This document shows positions 1 to 5,369 of a DNA stretch of 13,455 nt, piece after piece. Made by a program: the position numbers and the translations under genes. Below the pieces are notes generated by a model. That model ran no database searches. It was not told the DNA's origin and was given only the letters and a program-made list of their open reading frames with translations. This DNA comes from Verrucomicrobiaceae bacterium UBA2429. GTDB taxonomy: Bacteria > Verrucomicrobiota > Verrucomicrobiia > Verrucomicrobiales > Verrucomicrobiaceae. The stretch covers positions 3,967 to 17,421 of the forward strand of contig DDQZ01000060.1 in the NCBI GenBank assembly GCA_002343505.1. The letters are read 5' to 3'. Position 1 is the stretch's first letter; each line of letters opens with the position of its first letter.

Positions 1-80
1 GCCGACTCCGGCGCCATCCCCGCCGCCTCCGCCACCCGCCGCACCCAGGGTTTGACTTCCGGACTCGTTTTTGCTGTCAT
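1..80 (-). CDS. Probable integron integrase, N-terminal fragment (runs off the window)
   Basis: An ATG at 80 opens a leftward frame that stays open to the window edge, giving 26 complete residues beginning MTAKTSPEVKPWVRR. This is too short to show any catalytic motif of a tyrosine recombinase, so the assignment rests on context. The gene is transcribed away from a cassette array, and its start lies 153 bp from the attI crossover base, the usual layout of integron integrase genes. An integrase would recombine attI with attC sites to insert and excise the cassettes to its right. Alternatives are any unrelated gene flanking the array. Seen: the open frame and its position. Known: the intI-attI-array layout. 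Inferred: the identity. Confidence 0.55.
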   Translation of the reverse strand, partial: MTAKTSPEVKPWVRRVAEAAGMAPES

Positions 81-95
81 GGACATATAAAGAAA

Positions 96-109
96 AATTT
101 CATGAAATT
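96..109. promoter_or_regulatory. 14-bp perfect palindrome, candidate operator of the divergent left gene
   Basis: AATTTCATGAAATT is identical to its reverse complement. It lies 16-29 nt upstream of the left gene's ATG, where a repressor would overlap the promoter. It does not resemble the CTGT-N8-ACAG LexA box that controls intI in some proteobacteria. A TATA-rich stretch at 85-91 on the minus strand could be the -10 of the same promoter. The regulator is unknown. Confidence 0.35.
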
Positions 110-189
110 GAGCCGCCGCGCCAAATCACAACTTCGAAATGCCGCTCTCCATTTATGGACGAATTTTCCACCGCTTCAACACAGAACTA

Positions 190-218
190 TTGACGAATCC
201 CGCTCGCCGATGCATTCG
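190..218 (+). promoter_or_regulatory. Possible cassette-array promoter
   Basis: TTGACG at 190-195 is a 5/6 match to a -35 box. The hexamer at the right spacing (213-218, CATTCG) is a poor -10. Integron cassettes usually lack promoters and depend on one in or near attI, so a rightward promoter is expected here, but the sequence support is weak. Confidence 0.2.
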
Positions 219-222
219 TGTG

Positions 223-239
223 TCTAAACAACGTTGGGT
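223..239 (+). other. attI-like primary recombination site
   Basis: The sequence ends in CTAAACAACGTTGGGT. This closely follows the end of the class 1 attI site (CTAAAACAAAG followed by GTTRRRY), as I recall it. GTTGGGT at 233-239 fits the R' consensus GTTRRRY. There is no RYYYAAC partner box upstream, so this is a simple site rather than an attC. The crossover would fall after G233, making 234 onward the first base of cassette 1. The full attI, including accessory integrase sites, probably extends upstream toward 150, but I cannot define it. Confidence 0.7.
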
Positions 240-900
240 AAAAATATGACAGCCTCTGAATCAGTCCTCGAACTGGAGAGTCACTTGGGATTGCGCTTGC
301 CCGAGGAATTCCGTTTGTGGTTGCTTGACCCAGAAGCACTGTATCCGGTTCCATCTGATGTCAACATTCCGGACGAGAGCCCCTGGATTGACGAGGTCAG
401 TATGCTTTTAGGAGCGGAACAGATTTTAGCCGACTCCCTGCAGCAGAAAGAATTACTGGAGGCAGGCGTTAAGGACTTTCCGAGCAAGACATTACGAATT
501 GGTGACAACGAGATGGGCGATCACTACCTTCTGTCTCTCCGTCCAAATGATTTCGGCAGCGTTTACTTCTACTTTCACGAGACGGCGAATCCAGAGGAAG
601 ATGACGACTCTGGCATTTACACTCTTTCCGATTCATTCATGTCGTGGTTGAGCACGCTATCCCGCAAGGAGCCCGATCCAAGTATTCCAGATTGGAATCG
701 GATTCGCGAGGAGCAACTACAGAAGATACTCTCCAAACCCAGTAAACGCTGGTGGCAGGTCTGGAAATGAATCCAGAAGCCCAACAAGACGCGCCATGAC
801 AACCCCTACCAGCCGCTCACTTTCGATGATTTTACGAATTTATAACCCGCACCGCGTGATCGACGTTCGCCCTCGCTGGTAGGGGTGCATGCGCTTTACG
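234..900 (+). mobile_element. Integron gene cassette 1 (SUKH protein)
   Basis: This is the unit between the crossover after G233 and the one after G900. Its first bases, with the preceding G, read GTTGGGT. Its own R'' box at 779-785 is GCCCAAC, which is complementary at six of seven positions. It carries one gene and a 128-bp attC. Confidence 0.8.
246..770 (+). CDS. SUKH (SMI1/KNR4) family protein, probable immunity protein
   Basis: A 174-residue soluble protein. The segments LGLRLPEEFRLWLL near residues 14-27, LRIGDNEMGDHYLLSL near 83-98, GSVYFYFHE and the closing DSFMSWLSTL match the SMI1/KNR4 (SUKH) fold in the usual order and length. SUKH proteins in bacteria are mostly immunity proteins against toxin nucleases and related effectors. 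No partner toxin is seen here, so protection against toxins from other cells is an inference. The frame is open from TTG234, but 234-239 belongs to the recombination core, so ATG246 is chosen. There is no Shine-Dalgarno sequence and only 6 nt separate the core from the ATG; the message would start in the attI region. The gene is visibly less GC-rich than the right half of the window, consistent with capture from another genome. Confidence 0.85.
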   Translation: MTASESVLELESHLGLRLPEEFRLWLLDPEALYPVPSDVNIPDESPWIDEVSMLLGAEQILADSLQQKELLEAGVKDFPSKTLRIGDNEMGDHYLLSLRPNDFGSVYFYFHETANPEEDDDSGIYTLSDSFMSWLSTLSRKEPDPSIPDWNRIREEQLQKILSKPSKRWWQVWK

Positions 901-906
901 TTCGAC
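779..906 (+). other. attC recombination site of cassette 1
   Basis: A 128-bp site with R'' GCCCAAC at 779-785 and R' GTTCGAC at 900-906. The arms pair through an 11-bp perfect inverted repeat, CCCCTACCAGC at 803-813 with GCTGGTAGGGG at 875-885. Pairing continues outward as GCGC-ATG-CA, with three unpaired bases (C, A, A) all on the left arm, the typical extrahelical bases of a folded attC. The loop is 61 nt. Confidence 0.88.
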
Positions 907-1926
907 AAAACAATGAAAACTCTGTCTCCGCTGTTTGTGCTAATCCAGTTTCTCCTTGCCACTCATACTATCGCTTCGGACTACCTCGGCGAATTTGAGC
1001 GGCTAAAGAATTCTGCGAATGACAAAGAGATTCGAGCTTTCTTAACGAAGAGCGCGGAAACGGAGAAGACAAACCCCGATTACTACGCAACAGCGGGCAA
1101 TTATTGGTGGCAGCTATCCCAATCTGTGAGCATTACTACCAAGCCGACGGAAGGGGACGATCTTTCGGTTCGTGACCAGAAGTCAGGAAAGGAGGTTGGA
1201 AGCATAAGCACTTTGGGGCAGACGAACCCTGAAATCCCGAAGAGAGCACTCAATATACTGTCGGAGGGCGTGCGTCGTTTCCCGGAGCGGGCAGATATCG
1301 CGCTCGGCCTCGCCCACGTCCAGCAAAAGATGGGGTCGCAGTCGGAGTGTGTCCAAACGCTCCTCAAGCTCTTGGCGTTTGCAAGAAAGAACCCTGAGTT
1401 ACTTCGATGGAAAAAGAACGATCGATTGCCTGCAGAGGCGAGTAAGTTTATCCCCGAGGCAATTCAGGGCTACTCTGCGAAGCTTTATCAATCAGGGTCA
1501 GCGGAGAGTGACGCACTCTGCGCGAGTTTGTGCGACGCGACAATTGAGGTATTTCCCGATCACCCATTTGCTTACAATATCAAGGCTGCTCTTGCGTCAG
1601 CTGCTGGAAAGCAAGATGATGCACTTGGACTCCTTAAAACTGCACACTTAAAAGCCCCTAATGACCCGCTAATTCTCTTGAACTTGGGTGACGCTTACAT
1701 GAAGGCCAATCAGCACACCAAGGCGAAGGATTCCTACGGCGACGTGTTGAAACTCAAAGACATTGATGAGTCACTGAAGGAACAAGCTCGTGACGCAATC
1801 CAGAATGTCGAACAAGACGGTGGTGGACAACCGGCTACCCGCCACGAGTCGAAATGACCTCCTTTACTACAACCCTTAACCCTGTTGCGGAGTGGCGCTC
1901 CCGGTAGCCGGTGCCACACCTCGACG
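901..1926 (+). mobile_element. Integron gene cassette 2 (secreted TPR protein)
   Basis: The unit runs from the crossover after G900 to G1926. The start box GTTCGAC (900-906) is the exact reverse complement of the end box GTCGAAC (1807-1813), so circularising the cassette restores a perfectly paired R'/R''. At about 1026 bp it is the longest intact cassette here. Confidence 0.88.
913..1857 (+). CDS. Secreted tetratricopeptide-repeat protein
   Basis: A 314-residue protein with a probable signal peptide at residues 1-22 (MKTLSPLFVLIQFLLATHTIA, then SD). The rest is helical. TPR-like pairs are seen near residues 112-155 (ALNILSEGVRRFP, then ADIALGLAHVQQKMG) and 215-280 (HPFAYNIKAALASAAGKQDDAL, then PLILLNLGDAYMKANQHTKAKDSY). 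TPRs bind other proteins, so it may be a periplasmic or surface scaffold; no enzymatic motif is seen. An in-frame ATG at 889 lies inside attC1 and would put eight residues before the signal peptide, so ATG913, 7 nt after the core, is preferred. The last 16 residues, from V299, are encoded by this cassette's own attC, so the tail depends on recombination-site sequence. Base composition is less GC-rich than in the right half of the window. Confidence 0.8.
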   Translation: MKTLSPLFVLIQFLLATHTIASDYLGEFERLKNSANDKEIRAFLTKSAETEKTNPDYYATAGNYWWQLSQSVSITTKPTEGDDLSVRDQKSGKEVGSISTLGQTNPEIPKRALNILSEGVRRFPERADIALGLAHVQQKMGSQSECVQTLLKLLAFARKNPELLRWKKNDRLPAEASKFIPEAIQGYSAKLYQSGSAESDALCASLCDATIEVFPDHPFAYNIKAALASAAGKQDDALGLLKTAHLKAPNDPLILLNLGDAYMKANQHTKAKDSYGDVLKLKDIDESLKEQARDAIQNVEQDGGGQPATRHESK

Positions 1927-1932
1927 TTCGCT
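1807..1932 (+). other. attC recombination site of cassette 2, overlapping the gene end
   Basis: A 126-bp site with R'' GTCGAAC at 1807-1813 and R' GTTCGCT at 1926-1932. A 9-bp perfect stem joins CCGGCTACC (1831-1839) to GGTAGCCGG (1903-1911). Pairing extends outward through GGTG-TGG-CA with unpaired G, A and A on the left arm. The left 51 bp are also coding sequence for the TPR protein. Confidence 0.88.
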
Positions 1933-2586
1933 GAAAAAATAGCCCATGCTTGACCTCACAGATCCAACTTGGGACCGATTAGAGGGCGGATACCGCCGAC
2001 CCTACAACCCCGTTTCTGCACTGCGTAGGCTTGAAGCCGTAGCGAATCCCAAAGAGGAATCCGAAGCATACAAGGAACTCTGGGATGAATTACACCACCA
2101 AGGAGATCTGGGGACATGCTCCTATGCCTGCGTTCCGCATCTGATCCGGATCGCAGAGGGGCGGCCGCCGATGACATTCGATTTCTTTGCCCTGATCACA
2201 GTGATCGAGATCGAGCGTCATGAGCGCCACAACCCGAAAATCCCGCGCGACATGGAATCAGCCTATTTGCAGGCGTTGGAGAAGATTCCGGCTCTCATTG
2301 CGCAAGCATCACCTCGCAAGTGGGATGAGATTATGATTAGTTCCGTTTGCGCTGCGCTCGCTGCTTCGAAGGGCAACAGATTGCTGGCACGTGCTTTTCT
2401 TGAGATGAACGAGCTCAATGCCAAGGCATTCCTTCGAGAGGAGACCGGCTACGAACCATAAACCAACAGCGAACAAGGCGTCGCTCTCAACACCTGCCCC
2501 GCCGCGAGTAAAACCAGCCATGACCATTCAACCATCAACCCACAGTCGAATCCTCGCCCTCGGGCAGGTGTGAGAGGACTTCGACG
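1927..2586 (+). mobile_element. Integron gene cassette 3 (unknown helical protein)
   Basis: A 660-bp unit. The start box GTTCGCT (1926-1932) is the exact reverse complement of the end box AGCGAAC (2468-2474). It carries one gene and a 125-bp attC. Confidence 0.88.
1946..2461 (+). CDS. Hypothetical helical protein, cassette-borne
   Basis: A 171-residue protein without signal peptide or membrane segment, predicted cytoplasmic. The segment ELWDELHHQGDLGTCSYACV (residues about 45-64) followed by PHLIRIAE looks like the best-conserved part. It has the feel of a known but uncharacterised family in which a similar 'WDELHHQGD...SYA.VPHL' stretch recurs; this is from memory and not checked. The rest alternates amphipathic helices, suggesting a small alpha-solenoid. 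I cannot name a function. Proteins of this size carried beside a SUKH gene may be immunity or stress proteins, but that is a guess. ATG1946 lies 13 nt after the recombination core. The stop lies 6 nt before R'' of attC3. No Shine-Dalgarno sequence is evident. Confidence 0.75.
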   Translation: MLDLTDPTWDRLEGGYRRPYNPVSALRRLEAVANPKEESEAYKELWDELHHQGDLGTCSYACVPHLIRIAEGRPPMTFDFFALITVIEIERHERHNPKIPRDMESAYLQALEKIPALIAQASPRKWDEIMISSVCAALAASKGNRLLARAFLEMNELNAKAFLREETGYEP

Positions 2587-2592
2587 TTAGGC
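2468..2592 (+). other. attC recombination site of cassette 3
   Basis: A 125-bp site with R'' AGCGAAC at 2468-2474 and R' GTTAGGC at 2586-2592, the latter a perfect GTTRRRY. A 15-bp stem joins the left arm at 2484-2499 (CTCTCAACACCTGCCC) to GGGCAGGTGTGAGAG at 2562-2576, with a single unpaired A on the left arm. CGTCG at 2479-2483 can pair with CGACG at 2582-2586. Confidence 0.92.
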
Positions 2593-2609
2593 GCTTCTGC
2601 GCGCACTCT

Positions 2610-3143
2610 ATGAACCGAGCCATTCTCTTTCTTCTTGCACTACTGCCCCTCGCATCACGCGCGGCCTGGCCTGGTGGCGACTATCCCGAGGTTCGCGCCT
2701 TCGCCTACAACCTCAAGGGCGACGGGCAGCAAGCCATCATCGAGAACGGCAAACTCAGTAAGACCGCAACCAGCAAGACCGGCGTCCTCTTAACGCCCAA
2801 ACAGGTGCGACGCCTTATCGCTGCTGTCACCGGCAAGCATCCCGAGCATCCTCACGCAGCTTGCTTCATCCCCCGCCACGCATTCGTCTTCTACGACGCA
2901 GCACACACGCCCCGTGCATGGCTGGAGGTCTGTTTCGAGTGCCTCAACAACAGAAGCACACCCGAAGGCATTTCCGGCGACGTCGATTTTCCTGCTTTGG
3001 CCGAGCTTTGTGCGGAGCTTGGCCTGCCTTCCAGCCCCGGGCGCGACTTCCGCAAAGGCTTCAACGACTTCAGACGCGAGATGAACACACCCCAGACAGG
3101 CGGGAGCATTCCCGGACTCGAACCCATACCAAAGCCCAAATGA
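2610..3143 (+). CDS. Small secreted protein with a CF-x-PRHAFVFYD / EVCFECL motif
   Basis: A 177-residue protein with an N-terminal signal peptide (MNRAILFLLALLPLASRAA, cleavage near residue 19). The central conserved-looking block is ACFIPRHAFVFYDAA near residues 84-98, followed by AWLEVCFECLNN near 101-112. It has Cys85, His89 and a Cys-x-x-Cys pair near 106-109, which could bind metal or form disulfides after export. I recall similar small exported or lipoprotein-like proteins in integron cassettes and in Bacteroidota, but the function is unknown to me. The C-terminal 25 residues are Pro/Gly-rich. ATG2610 lies 17 nt after the core; the stop lies 7 nt before R'' of attC4. Confidence 0.78.
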   Translation: MNRAILFLLALLPLASRAAWPGGDYPEVRAFAYNLKGDGQQAIIENGKLSKTATSKTGVLLTPKQVRRLIAAVTGKHPEHPHAACFIPRHAFVFYDAAHTPRAWLEVCFECLNNRSTPEGISGDVDFPALAELCAELGLPSSPGRDFRKGFNDFRREMNTPQTGGSIPGLEPIPKPK

Positions 3144-3150
3144 ACGAAGC

Positions 3151-3259
3151 GCCTAACCATGCGCTGCAGCGAACCGCTCCGCACGTCACGGCGGCTGCTT
3201 CCGGCCTCCGCCTTTCCCCCACCATGCAGCCGCCGCGCCGTGCTCCGCGGTCGCTGAGC
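3151..3259 (+). other. attC of cassette 4, left part (cut by IS)
   Basis: R'' GCCTAAC lies at 3151-3157. A perfect 9-bp core stem joins GGCGGCTGC (3190-3198) to GCAGCCGCC (3226-3234). Pairing continues outward as AGCGA-CCGC, with an unpaired A on the left arm. The right arm stops at CGCTGAGC (3252-3259) with no R' box after it. The missing end is found at 4850-4860, beyond the insertion element. The rejoined site is 120 bp, like its neighbours of 125-128 bp. Confidence 0.82.
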
Positions 3260-3301
3260 TTGCCGCTGAGGTGATCGGTCAAGGGATTTTGGCGGATTTT
3301 T

Positions 3302-4720
3302 TCACATCGTTTTGGGGTTGGGTTGGGCGCTCGTGACGCGGGTGATCCTGGCGGCTTTGGCGGGCTTTGATTTGGGTGTCTTTGGCTGGGCTTGCAGCAC
3401 TTCGATGCGGGCGATGAGCGGGCTGCCTTGGCGGCGTAGTGCTGCGAGATACTTCGCCTCGTCATACTCGGTCTTGTCCTTCCAGCAGCGGTAGAGGATG
3501 CGTTGCCACTTGTAGGCCAGGGCGCGCACGGCGCTGTGATGCATCTTGCCTGCCTCGATCTGGCTCTGGTAGTAGGCTTTGGCCCACAGGCTGCGCGGGA
3601 TCGTTTCGCCAGCCCATTCGACGAAAGTCTGCCGCTCGAACTGCGGGCAGACGATACGGCGCACGGTGACGCTCTTCTTGCCGCTTTGCCTGCGGATGGG
3701 CGCGATGCCGCTGCGGGCTTGGAGCGCGGGGGCGCCGGCATAGGTGCTGCGGTCCTGACCCATGACTCCGGCCAGACGTGGGGCGAATGTGGGACCTGCG
3801 CCAGGCAGCGAGTCATACACGGCGCGGTCAGGATGGTTGGCGTAGAGTTTGGCGATCTCCTCCTCGTAATCGGCGATGTGGCGGGTGAGCACGGCGATCT
3901 GCTCGGCGAGGCGCAGCACTTTGCGCCGGGCGCTTGAGAGCAAGCAGTCATCGTGGGTGATGGGCTCGGCGGCTTGGATCAAAGCGATGCGCGCGGTGAT
4001 GAGGTCGGCGCGGTTGCTGCCGTGGGCGTAGTAGAATTTGCGGATGGTGTCGGGCTTGGCGGCTTGCAGTTCTTTGAGCGTGGGCCAGCGTTTGAGGAAG
4101 TCGGTGTTCATGCTGCGCCAGAGATCGGCGCTGAGGAGTTTGAGAGCCTGCGGATAGGCTTCCTTCAAAACAGCGATGAGGGCATTGGTCAGCGCGGTGC
4201 GTTCATCGACGGCCTGGCGGCGGTCCTCGGTGAGGCGGCGCAGCAAGCGGGTGGCTTCGTCGCCAGGGCGGTGCAGCCAGCGAATGAGCTTGTCCTCGTG
4301 ATGGCGCAGCACGTCGGCGATGGCGGTGGCATCGCGCAGGTCGGTCTTATCATTACTGGGAGTGAAGGCTCTGCGCATGGCCGTGGGTGTGCTGGGGTTG
4401 AGCGCGTAGAGGCGCACACGACCGGTAAGGACATGTCTGTGAAAGAAGCCCAGGAGCTGGCGGCAGGGCTGCTCGAAGGCGATGACACGGGTGGTGCCGG
4501 ATTCGAGTAGAGGCCAGGAGGCGAGCCATTGCTGGAGGGCTTCGGGTGTGTTGGCGACTTGATAATCGCTGGCCTCAGAGCCATCGCGGCGGCACTGGCG
4601 CACGTCGAGCCGGGTGTCGCTGCGGTCGATGCCGAGGATCCAGTCGCGCGGGTGGGCTGGAAGCGCGGTGGTGGTGGTGGGTTGCTTTCGTGGGAATGTG
4701 GTTATGGATGAGGTGGTCAT
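3302..4720 (-). CDS. IS110-family DEDD transposase (recombinase)
   Basis: A 472-residue protein. The N-terminal RuvC-like DEDD domain shows WILGIDRSD (D32), VIAFEQP (E83) and NDKTDLRDA (D127 and D130). The middle is a charged helical region (about 160-300). The C-terminal Transposase_20 domain begins at SLPGAGPTFAPRLAG (304-318) and contains ARSGIAPIRRQSGKKS, where the family's nucleophilic serine is expected. A basic tail follows residue 445. Typical members have 330-420 residues, so this one is long, through its N-terminal 25 residues and its tail. IS110 enzymes move a circular intermediate into a specific target guided by a bridge RNA. The gene appears intact. ATG4720 is the first in-frame start. 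The structured region sits upstream of the gene, which fits the IS110 rather than the IS1111 subgroup. Confidence 0.95.
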   Translation of the reverse strand: MTTSSITTFPRKQPTTTTALPAHPRDWILGIDRSDTRLDVRQCRRDGSEASDYQVANTPEALQQWLASWPLLESGTTRVIAFEQPCRQLLGFFHRHVLTGRVRLYALNPSTPTAMRRAFTPSNDKTDLRDATAIADVLRHHEDKLIRWLHRPGDEATRLLRRLTEDRRQAVDERTALTNALIAVLKEAYPQALKLLSADLWRSMNTDFLKRWPTLKELQAAKPDTIRKFYYAHGSNRADLITARIALIQAAEPITHDDCLLSSARRKVLRLAEQIAVLTRHIADYEEEIAKLYANHPDRAVYDSLPGAGPTFAPRLAGVMGQDRSTYAGAPALQARSGIAPIRRQSGKKSVTVRRIVCPQFERQTFVEWAGETIPRSLWAKAYYQSQIEAGKMHHSAVRALAYKWQRILYRCWKDKTEYDEAKYLAALRRQGSPLIARIEVLQAQPKTPKSKPAKAARITRVTSAQPNPKTM

Positions 4721-4840
4721 GTGCAGGGTGTGTGTTTCGCGTTTTGACGAATCGACTGACGCAAGTCAGCGGCACCCTGTGCATGACTCCCATGCTGCGA
4801 TTCCAATACAGCGGTGCTCTGCCCACTTGGGCAGGCACGG
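4721..4840 (-). ncRNA. Candidate IS110 bridge RNA
   Basis: This is non-coding sequence between the element's end and the transposase start, read on the minus strand. It begins with a hairpin (4814-4838): CTGCCC/GGGCAG plus GTGC/GCAC around an ACTT loop with one bulge. A small GCATG/CATGC hairpin (4781-4795) follows. Then comes a larger stem, CAGGGTG (4724-4730) with CACCCTG (4773-4779), closing a roughly 40-nt loop that holds CTGAC/GTCAG (4756-4769). A 5' hairpin followed by looped domains upstream of the gene is the known layout of IS110 bridge RNAs. Minus-strand TGCCGCTGA (4774-4766) is complementary over 9 nt to the element's other end (3261-3269). The exact ends are unknown. Confidence 0.55.
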
Positions 4841-4849
4841 CCGCTGAGC

Positions 4850-4860
4850 AGTCGTCAGGC
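4850..4860 (+). other. attC of cassette 4, right remnant with R' box
   Basis: AGTC followed by GTCAGGC (4854-4860). GTCAGGC is one base off GTTAGGC and pairs at six of seven positions with R'' GCCTAAC at 3151. It directly follows the second copy of CGCTGAGC. The T-to-C change in the core may have been present before the insertion or may be decay. Confidence 0.65.
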
Positions 4861-4990
4861 GGGAGTGCGCCGCCCGGCCCCCGAGGCAAGCTCAAAGTCG
4901 TCACCAGATGTGGAAGCCTGGAGCAGATGGGTCATTACAGGGGTGGCCGGACGGGCACGATGGATGCCTCGACGGGTAGCCGAGGAAAGG

Positions 4991-5045
4991 GTTGTCAACA
5001 ATGGCAGTTGCGGGCGGCGCAGAGTTGTTCACATTGGCGGGCGGC
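4991..5045 (+). repeat. Imperfect tandem repeat, two copies
   Basis: GTTGTCAACAATGGC...GGGCGGC (4991-5018) is repeated as GTTGTTCACATTGGC GGGCGGC (5024-5045). The second copy lacks six bases (AGTTGC) before the shared GGGCGGC. The second copy also forms the left arm of the hairpin at 5020-5089. Confidence 0.6.
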
Positions 5046-5089
5046 TGGGGCTTGTGAGTCGGCCCCTCCCTCCAACATGAACAACTCTG
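5020..5089. repeat. Long imperfect hairpin
   Basis: CAGAGTTGTTCA (5020-5031) is the exact reverse complement of TGAACAACTCTG (5078-5089). Inside, after a 2x2 mismatch, TTGG (5034-5037) pairs with CCAA (5072-5075), then GGG (5039-5041) with CCC (5068-5070). There is no T-tract on either side, so it is not a standard terminator. It could be an RNA element, a remnant mobile-element end or a decayed attC arm pair. Confidence 0.6.
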
Positions 5090-5211
5090 GCTCTCCTGTA
5101 TTGGGTCGTCGTCGTCGGTCGTCGTTCTGCAAACTAACCGACGCTCGCCGCGCTTGACCAACTCCAAAGAGACCTTGGGCCGCAGTCATCGGTTGAGCAT
5201 TCAGCATTGGG

Positions 5212-5243
5212 AACTCAGATGCCAGAACTCAACTCAGATGCCA
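5212..5243 (+). repeat. Short direct repeat, 19-bp period
   Basis: AACTCAGATGCCA occurs at 5212-5224 and again at 5231-5243, separated by GAACTC. It has no assigned function. Confidence 0.7.
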
Positions 5244-5340
5244 TTTAGGACCGCGCTTGTTTTCGGTTTGGGCTTCCGCCATTCCCAGGGCGGGACGGGC
5301 GCGGGGTCAATGCCTCTGGAGGATGGCGGGCAGGGTCGAA

Positions 5341-5369
5341 GGATGATCCGCGCAATGCGCGGCGCATCC
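5341..5369. repeat. Compact nested hairpin
   Basis: GGATG (5341-5345) pairs with CATCC (5365-5369). Inside, CCGCG (5348-5352) pairs with CGCGG (5358-5362) around CAATG, with a symmetric 2x2 internal loop between the stems. It is GC-rich with no T-tract and has the size of a REP-type palindrome. Confidence 0.5.

Larger units (their letters stand above)
3260..4849 (-). mobile_element. IS110-family insertion sequence inserted in attC
   Basis: The element is about 1.59 kb, with one DEDD transposase gene on the minus strand, a long structured region between the gene start and the high-coordinate end, and a short (about 40 bp) tail after the gene. The boundaries come from reconstructing the attC. 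CGG-N-CGCTGAGC occurs at both junctions (3248-3259 and 4838-4849), and sequence matching an attC end resumes right after the second copy. There are no clear terminal inverted repeats, as is usual for the IS110 group. Boundaries are good to a few bases within this shared sequence. Confidence 0.7.
2587..4854 (+). mobile_element. Integron gene cassette 4, interrupted by an IS110-family element
   Basis: The start box GTTAGGC (2586-2592) is the exact reverse complement of the end box GCCTAAC (3151-3157). The cassette would be about 680 bp without the insertion. The inserted element (about 3260-4849) splits its attC, so excision of the cassette would need an attC hairpin with a 1.6-kb insertion in one arm. 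Confidence 0.75.

Noticed and set aside
865..871. GTTCGCC as the R' box of attC1
   Set aside because: It lies in the loop of the hairpin between the 11-bp arms (803-813 and 875-885). The box at 900-906 is placed correctly and matches the R'' of cassette 2 perfectly.
3953..4510. Rightward open frame opposite the transposase
   Set aside because: It overlaps the DEDD transposase fully in antisense and has no independent support.
3260..4849. Assignment of the insertion to the IS1111-attC group
   Set aside because: The target is similar, but the structured region lies upstream of the transposase and no subterminal inverted repeats are clear, so plain IS110-family membership is the safer call.
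3277..5159. GGTCAAG (3277-3283) and CTTGACC (5153-5159) as terminal inverted repeats of a larger insertion element
   Set aside because: Only 7 bp match, and this would give an unusually long 5' region. The attC reconstruction places the right boundary near 4849 instead.
4901..5167. Leftward 88-codon frame in the spacer
   Set aside because: It covers the tandem repeat, the long hairpin and a (GTC)n tract that encodes an Asp run; no motif supports a protein.
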